Assembly: GCA_900551625.1 (NCBI GenBank)
Contig: URWZ01000035.1
Coordinates: 1-11,075, forward strand
From: an uncultured Collinsella sp.
GTDB lineage: Bacteria; Actinomycetota; Coriobacteriia; Coriobacteriales; Coriobacteriaceae
Reading direction: 5' to 3'
Length of the DNA: 11,075 nucleotides
In this document: positions 7,353 through 11,075 of the stretch, piece after piece
How positions within the stretch are numbered: position 1 is the first letter of the stretch
Layout: each line of letters opens with the position of its first letter
The notes under the pieces: generated by a model
What the model was told of the DNA's origin: nothing
Seen by the model: the letters and a program-made list of their open reading frames with translations, nothing else
Database searches by the model: none
Made by a program: the position numbers and the translations under genes

Positions 7353-9320
7353 CTAACGCTTGCGGCGCTTGGTCGCGGCGAGGCCGGCGGCGGCTACGGT
7401 TGCGCCGGCGATGCCTAGGGCGGCGACCGTCATCGCGGTGGTATCCCCCGTGATAGCCAGGACAGCATCGCCCTTCTTGGCCTGCGTGGTTTTCTCAACC
7501 GTCTTGCTCACCGTGGTGGTCGTAGCCGGCTTGGCCGAGGGTTTGGTCTCGGGCTTCACCCCAGGCTGCGGCGTCGGCTTGGGATCCGGCGTAGGCTGCG
7601 GATCGGGAGTCGACGTGGCTTCAGGCGTAAAGGTCAGATCGGTGTTGAGCCACAGGGTGTAGATCCAGCCGCTGTCCTCATCGGATACGCTATCCGCGAC
7701 CTGGTAGCCGCACTCCTGGCCGTTGATCACCAGCTTGGTGTCGGGCGTAAAGTAGAAGCCGCGCGCGGACTTGAGGTAGATGCCGTAGCGATAGGTCACG
7801 CCAGGCTTAAAGACGTCGATGTGATTCGTGATGTTCTGATCCCAGAAATCCACGGAGTTCACTTCGCTGCCGTCGCTACCCGTCCAGAACTCACACTGAG
7901 GAAGGGAGTTGGAGCCCGTCGGAACATTCGCCGTAAAGACCGGCCTATCGCCCGCCTTGAAGGTGGTCGTGGCGCCGTTGATCTCGATAACGTCGATGGC
8001 ACGCCATTCGTCGATTGGCTGTTCGCACAGCATATTGCCAGCGATTGGCGCAAAGACGCCGTTGTCGGTCTTGATGTGGTGCACCCAACGACCGTTGACG
8101 TTCATATTGCAGTCATCGGCCACGGTATTGTCGCCCTTGAGCCTCAGCTCAACGGAGTACATGTAGAACTTGCCCTCTTCGAAGTGCTCGATCCTCCTCG
8201 CGCCCGTCGGATACTTGGCGGGGTCGGAATACCAGAAGGCAACGGGTACCGACTCCCCGGATTCCATATCGAGCTCCATTTCCTCCCAGCACTCGTAGGC
8301 GATCTCGTACTTGTCGGCATCGGCAGCGGGGATCGTCGCGGTCGCGCGTGGCGCCTCGCCGGGCGCGTAGTCGGTCTTCACGTCGTTGACGTCCAGGTTA
8401 TGGAGGGCTTCGTTTTCTGACGCAACGAGCGTAATTTCGCTATTGATGACGTAGCGGAGGTAATAATCGTACCTGGTTTCGTTGAGGATAGTCGAGCTGC
8501 CTTCATAGTCAGTTCCGGTATACTCCAGTGCCGTGCCAATATAGAGAGCCTCATTGCGCGTGAGTCGATACGAGCCGCCTGCCGCGCCACCCGTAAAGGT
8601 CAGCGTCAGCCTCATGTGATTGCCAACGGGTTCGAAGCGAGCCGTCACGTCGGACATGGACGCATCCTGAACTTCGACCAGAGTGCCCGAAGCGGCATCG
8701 GCCCTGTAGTACTTAACCTCGACAACTTCGCTCGCAAGCGTTTCTGGAATGCCGCCCTCAACATCGGGAAAATCATAGGTATACGACTGGCCCTTTTCGA
8801 GTGTGACATTGCTCGGAAGCGCGCAGTCCGTGTAGCGGGGAACCACGGTCGTATTGACCCTAACGTCGCTGCCGCCAACAACATCGGTCACACCGCAGGG
8901 CATGATGGCGTTGCTCGCCGGCATGGCGGCGTTGTCGTCGCCAGAAGCGTTTTGCCCAGCGAGCGCAGCACCGCTAGACTCATTGGCGGCATCGGCTGGG
9001 ATTGTCTGCTGAGGCTCAACGGTGGCTTGCGCCGCCGGAGCAGCATCGGTTGCAGGCGCGGTCGAAGCAGCTGGTGCGGTCGTTGCAGCCGTATCCTCCG
9101 CAACCGTCGGCGTCACCGGAGCCGCGGCAACCTCATCCGTCCCAACGGCGGGATCGGCGCATTCCGTCGCCAGCGCCACGCTCGGCAGCAGCAACTGACC
9201 GACCATAAGCGCACACGCGCCGGCGCAAGCTATTTTGGCACCCACACAACGCCAGGTACCGTGAACCAGCGAGCAGGTGGACTCACGTTGAGCTTGCTTG
9301 TCAAAGTGACTTGCGTTCAT
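7353..9320 (-). CDS. LAxTG wall-anchored surface protein with two tandem beta domains
   Basis: This is a 655-residue secreted protein. A long polar N-region precedes the hydrophobic core of the signal peptide (about residues 29-51), with cleavage likely after VALA. An Ala/Thr/Pro-rich low-complexity stretch follows to about 125, then a beta-rich region (about 150-300). Two related domains come next, about 305-413 and 438-540; each starts with an aliphatic strand and a (Y/F)xxG(E/D)xP motif, and ends in a (Y/F)(M/R)Y(S/G) strand followed by NG. The wall spacer is PDPQPTPDPKPTPQP-like, and the anchor is LAITG at 621-625 with a hydrophobic helix and KRRKR. The last 35 residues differ from those of the giant surface protein at only a few positions. 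ATG at 9320 is chosen because AAGGAGG lies 5 nt upstream; a TTG extension to 9404 would translate the element A palindrome. I recognise no family for the central domains and cannot name a ligand. Confidence 0.94.
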   Translation of the reverse strand: MNASHFDKQAQRESTCSLVHGTWRCVGAKIACAGACALMVGQLLLPSVALATECADPAVGTDEVAAAPVTPTVAEDTAATTAPAASTAPATDAAPAAQATVEPQQTIPADAANESSGAALAGQNASGDDNAAMPASNAIMPCGVTDVVGGSDVRVNTTVVPRYTDCALPSNVTLEKGQSYTYDFPDVEGGIPETLASEVVEVKYYRADAASGTLVEVQDASMSDVTARFEPVGNHMRLTLTFTGGAAGGSYRLTRNEALYIGTALEYTGTDYEGSSTILNETRYDYYLRYVINSEITLVASENEALHNLDVNDVKTDYAPGEAPRATATIPAADADKYEIAYECWEEMELDMESGESVPVAFWYSDPAKYPTGARRIEHFEEGKFYMYSVELRLKGDNTVADDCNMNVNGRWVHHIKTDNGVFAPIAGNMLCEQPIDEWRAIDVIEINGATTTFKAGDRPVFTANVPTGSNSLPQCEFWTGSDGSEVNSVDFWDQNITNHIDVFKPGVTYRYGIYLKSARGFYFTPDTKLVINGQECGYQVADSVSDEDSGWIYTLWLNTDLTFTPEATSTPDPQPTPDPKPTPQPGVKPETKPSAKPATTTTVSKTVEKTTQAKKGDAVLAITGDTTAMTVAALGIAGATVAAAGLAATKRRKR

Positions 9321-9325
9321 AACGG

Positions 9326-9332
9326 CCTCCTT
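9326..9332 (-). promoter_or_regulatory. ribosome binding site of the 655-residue surface protein gene
   Basis: AAGGAGG on the minus strand ends 5 nt before the ATG at 9320, a near-perfect Shine-Dalgarno. It settles the start against the longer frame reaching to 9404. Confidence 0.85.
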
Positions 9333-9346
9333 GGTCGTAGGGATAT

Positions 9347-9381
9347 ACCACCACAAAGGTGCCTGTCCCCTTTGTGGTGGT
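9347..9381 (-). repeat. element A copy 3, within the leader of a surface gene
   Basis: The arms ACCACCACAAAGG (9347-9359) and CCTTTGTGGTGGT (9369-9381) are a perfect 13-bp pair around TGCCTGTCC, the reverse complement of the loop of copies 1 and 2, so the copy is inverted relative to them. It lies between the dyad at 9417-9444 and the Shine-Dalgarno at 9326-9332. If transcription starts at or above the dyad, the mRNA leader would carry this hairpin about 14 nt upstream of the ribosome binding site. Unlike the other copies it has no B array next to it. Confidence 0.8.
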
Positions 9382-9416
9382 CCTGTACCACCAAGATGTG
9401 CCAAATGACTCCATAT

Positions 9417-9455
9417 GCCTAGGTTCGTAGATGTGAACCTAGGCCTCTACCTGCG
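9417..9455. promoter_or_regulatory. dyad operator-like site in the divergent surface gene / regulator region
   Basis: GCCTAGGTTC (9417-9426) and GAACCTAGGC (9435-9444) form a perfect 10-bp inverted repeat around GTAGATGT, followed by TCTACCTGCG at 9446-9455. The core TAGGTTC-N8-GAACCTA and the 4-nt distance to the box match the site at 7077-7118. The outer arm bases differ (CC/GG here, GG/CC there) but stay complementary. The site is 96 nt upstream of the surface gene start at 9320 and about 90 nt upstream of the regulator start at 9547, so it could serve either or both. Confidence 0.6.
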
Positions 9456-9503
9456 GTTTAATTCAATATGATTTCGCCATCGCCACACTCGTCCCGGGAA
9501 CGC

Positions 9504-9509
9504 TACAAT
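9504..9509 (+). promoter_or_regulatory. possible -10 element of the LuxR-type regulator
   Basis: TACAAT matches five of six bases of the TATAAT consensus and would place the transcription start near 9516, about 30 nt upstream of the TTG start. No clear -35 hexamer is found at 16-18 bp, so the promoter may depend on an activator or the match may be chance. Confidence 0.3.
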
Positions 9510-9534
9510 CGAGGACACGATTATTCGTCCACCC

Positions 9535-9540
9535 AAAGGA
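9535..9540 (+). promoter_or_regulatory. ribosome binding site supporting a TTG start
   Basis: AAAGGA lies 6 nt before the TTG at 9547. There is no ATG or GTG nearby in the same frame that would keep the full first membrane helix, so this site supports the TTG start. Confidence 0.65.
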
Positions 9541-9546
9541 CCGTCC

Positions 9547-10950
9547 TTGAACCTGAGCAGGTCTAAAATCAACGCGCTTCTGGCACTCGCACTCTTCACC
9601 TTCGCCTTCCTTGCCGCCGAGTTTCGCTTCGACGTCAACGTCGGGCTGCTCGCCGGTGCCGAACGCGTTGTGCTTGCGCAGGGCTTTATCCTTGGCGCCA
9701 GCGTCATCGGCTTTATCGGATATGCACCACTGCTCGGTCTCGCCCAACGCAAAGGCCAGCCCCAGGCAGTTGTCAGCGCCGCCGTTCCCATCGCCATCCT
9801 GGGATTGACCCAGATCCAGTCCCCCACGGACCCGCTTGCGCTCGAGATTCTGGGCTGCGTGGCATTCCTTGGACTCGGCCTGCTGGGTGCCGCCGCTCAC
9901 CACGCCTTCGCGACGGCATTCCAAGACGATCCCAAGCTCGCCACCGGTGCGGGAGCAGCCTATGCCGCGGGCATCCTGATGCAGTTCGCCGTCAACCTGC
10001 TCAATTGCGGCGGTATCGCAGAGCTCATCGTCCTTGGCGCAGCGACTATCGCCATATCCGCCCTCAGCGTCGTTCCCCTAAAGGCTGCCGAGAGTCCCAA
10101 TCCCACCGTCAACCCCTTTGCCGAGCCCTCACGCGCCCTCGCCAAGCAGGCATGTTGGAGCATCGCGCTCGTCATGATTCTTGCCTGCTTGTTCTCGACC
10201 CTCGACAACGTGGTCACGCTCTCCAACGCTCATGGCACCATTGCCGTGCAGACTTGGCCGCGCCTCTTTTTGGCGGCAAGCGGCCTTGCCGCCGGTCTTA
10301 TCTTTGATCTTGCCGAACGTCGCTACATGGGTCTCATCATGCTCGGCGTCACGGCACTTTCCACCATCTCGATCTTGGCCGTGGAAGCCGGCGCCGATCC
10401 CAACCTAGGCCTTGTCGTCTTTTACCTGAGCTCGGGCTTTTTTGTCACGTTCTTTACCGCCACCTTTACACAGCTGGCACCGCGCATGCATGCACCCGCC
10501 CTCTGGGCCGGCATGGGGCGCGCCGCCAACAATGTATGTGCATTCACTACATCGGGCATCTCGCTTGCCCTCGTGACCTCGGGCAACGTTGCCCTCATCA
10601 TGATCGGTGCGCTCATGCTGCTTGTGGCGGCGAGTGTGGCGTTTGTAGCCGCGGGCCTGTTCCGCCTGCCCCAAACCGAGCAGGAGCGCGAGCGCGAGCA
10701 GCTGGCAGAAGAAGCACTCGCCGCCCCCACCATCGAGGAGCAACGCCAGGCCTTCATCGCCAACCACGCTCTCACCCCGCGCGAAGTCGACGTGCTCATA
10801 GCCGTGACCCAGGATGAACGCCCGCTCAAGCAGGTCGCCGAGGAGCTCGGTATCTCGATGCGCATGGTGCAGCGCCACCTGAGCTCTATCTACCAAAAGA
10901 CCGACACGCAGACGCGCGCCGGTCTCACCAAAGCCTTCCCCTCTGCCTAA
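9547..10950 (+). CDS. polytopic membrane protein with C-terminal LuxR-type DNA-binding domain
   Basis: This 467-residue protein is a probable one-component membrane-bound transcription regulator. About 12 hydrophobic segments fill residues 8-370 (for example 9-25, 43-64, 73-91, 97-116, 203-222, 236-257 and 345-370), in a layout like a major-facilitator fold. A charged linker (EQEREREQLAEEA) leads to a LuxR/GerE helix-turn-helix at about 408-464: LTPREVDVL, then QVAEELGIS as the scaffold helix and MRMVQRHLSSIYQKT as the recognition helix. LuxR domains usually read GTVKxHLSNIYxKL, so the fit is good. No receiver, autoinducer or kinase domain is present, so the signal is presumably sensed by the membrane part. 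The gene is divergent from the surface gene at 7353-9320 and shares a 226-bp intergenic region with a dyad. Such proteins are numerous in Coriobacteriia. The target genes and ligand are unknown; control of the adjacent surface genes is an inference. Confidence 0.94.
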   Translation: MNLSRSKINALLALALFTFAFLAAEFRFDVNVGLLAGAERVVLAQGFILGASVIGFIGYAPLLGLAQRKGQPQAVVSAAVPIAILGLTQIQSPTDPLALEILGCVAFLGLGLLGAAAHHAFATAFQDDPKLATGAGAAYAAGILMQFAVNLLNCGGIAELIVLGAATIAISALSVVPLKAAESPNPTVNPFAEPSRALAKQACWSIALVMILACLFSTLDNVVTLSNAHGTIAVQTWPRLFLAASGLAAGLIFDLAERRYMGLIMLGVTALSTISILAVEAGADPNLGLVVFYLSSGFFVTFFTATFTQLAPRMHAPALWAGMGRAANNVCAFTTSGISLALVTSGNVALIMIGALMLLVAASVAFVAAGLFRLPQTEQEREREQLAEEALAAPTIEEQRQAFIANHALTPREVDVLIAVTQDERPLKQVAEELGISMRMVQRHLSSIYQKTDTQTRAGLTKAFPSA

Positions 10951-10955
10951 AACAA

Positions 10956-10994
10956 AAACCGCTACAACGGGGCCTGTCCCCTTTGTAGCGGTTT
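10956..10994 (+). repeat. element A copy 4, just downstream of the regulator; possible terminator
   Basis: The arms AAACCGCTACAACGGG (10956-10971) and CCCTTTGTAGCGGTTT (10979-10994) pair with one mismatch around GCCTGTC, in the same orientation as copy 3. Relative to the other copies the stem has a T-A pair where they have C-G, so complementarity is kept while sequence changes. The hairpin starts 5 nt after the stop codon of the regulator. It lacks a T tract beyond GTTT, so it could stabilise or end the transcript, but it is not a standard terminator. Confidence 0.75.
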
Positions 10995-11025
10995 GAGCGG
11001 AGCAGAAGGCCACTCTGCCAGTTTG

Positions 11026-11075
11026 TCTCAGTCTGTAACAGATAGGCCCCTAAAAGCAGGCTTATTGTTACAGAT
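11026..11075. repeat. element B array 3, cut by the window edge
   Basis: TCTCAGTCTGTAAC (11026-11039) is followed after exactly 27 nt by GTTACAGAT (11067-11075), the start of the opposite arm; the window ends inside it. As in the other arrays the first arm is preceded by GTTTG and lies a short distance (31 nt) after an element A. By analogy with arrays 1 and 2, a minus-strand surface gene may end not far beyond the window. Confidence 0.75.

Noticed and set aside
9321..9404. N-terminal extension of the 655-residue surface protein to a TTG at 9404
   Set aside because: The extension would translate the element A palindrome and sit before a near-perfect Shine-Dalgarno and ATG at 9320. Added residues would lie ahead of an already long signal peptide.
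10405..11013. Minus-strand frame of 202 codons opposite the regulator
   Set aside because: It is antisense to the 3' part of the LuxR-type gene, begins within the element A palindrome, and has no recognisable domain.

Overview
The window looks like chromosome of a high-GC Gram-positive gut actinobacterium. My best reading is class Coriobacteriia, and Collinsella in particular. Three things point there: two large secreted proteins end in LAxTG sorting signals (the motif used by actinobacterial class E sortases), the regulator is a membrane protein with a C-terminal LuxR helix-turn-helix of a kind abundant in Coriobacteriia, and codon use is GC-rich throughout. The genus is inferred without a database search.

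Layout from left to right. 1-401 is intergenic: a possible weak terminator, a GGACAGGCA-loop palindrome (element A), and an array of three long hairpin units built on TCTCAATCTGTAAC (element B). 402-7016, minus strand, is a 2204-residue wall-anchored surface protein with a BspA-type leucine-rich repeat region, Ig-like and beta domains, a central mostly helical module and an LASTG anchor. 7017-7352 is intergenic: the leader and a perfect 13-bp dyad upstream of that gene, a second element A, and a second B array of two units. 7353-9320, minus strand, is a 655-residue wall-anchored protein with two tandem copies of a beta domain and an LAITG anchor whose tail is nearly the same as that of the first protein. 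9321-9546 is a divergent intergenic region with an element A in the leader of the surface gene, a dyad of the same architecture as the first one, and the start of the regulator. 9547-10950, plus strand, is a 467-residue polytopic membrane protein with a C-terminal LuxR/GerE DNA-binding domain. 10951-11075 holds a fourth element A and the beginning of a third B array, cut by the window edge.

The genes form a cell-surface island: two sortase-anchored proteins next to a divergent one-component membrane regulator. Both surface genes carry the same bipartite site upstream (TAGGTTC-N8-GAACCTA with a TCTACCTGCG box at fixed distance), which suggests common control. The regulator is a candidate for that control but nothing in the sequence proves it.

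The least explained content is intergenic. The B arrays alternate 14-bp arms with a constant 27-nt internal spacing and 39-41 bp centre-to-centre phasing, and each array sits just after an element A on the plus strand. Between the two full loci the arms are kept almost unchanged while the loops have drifted.
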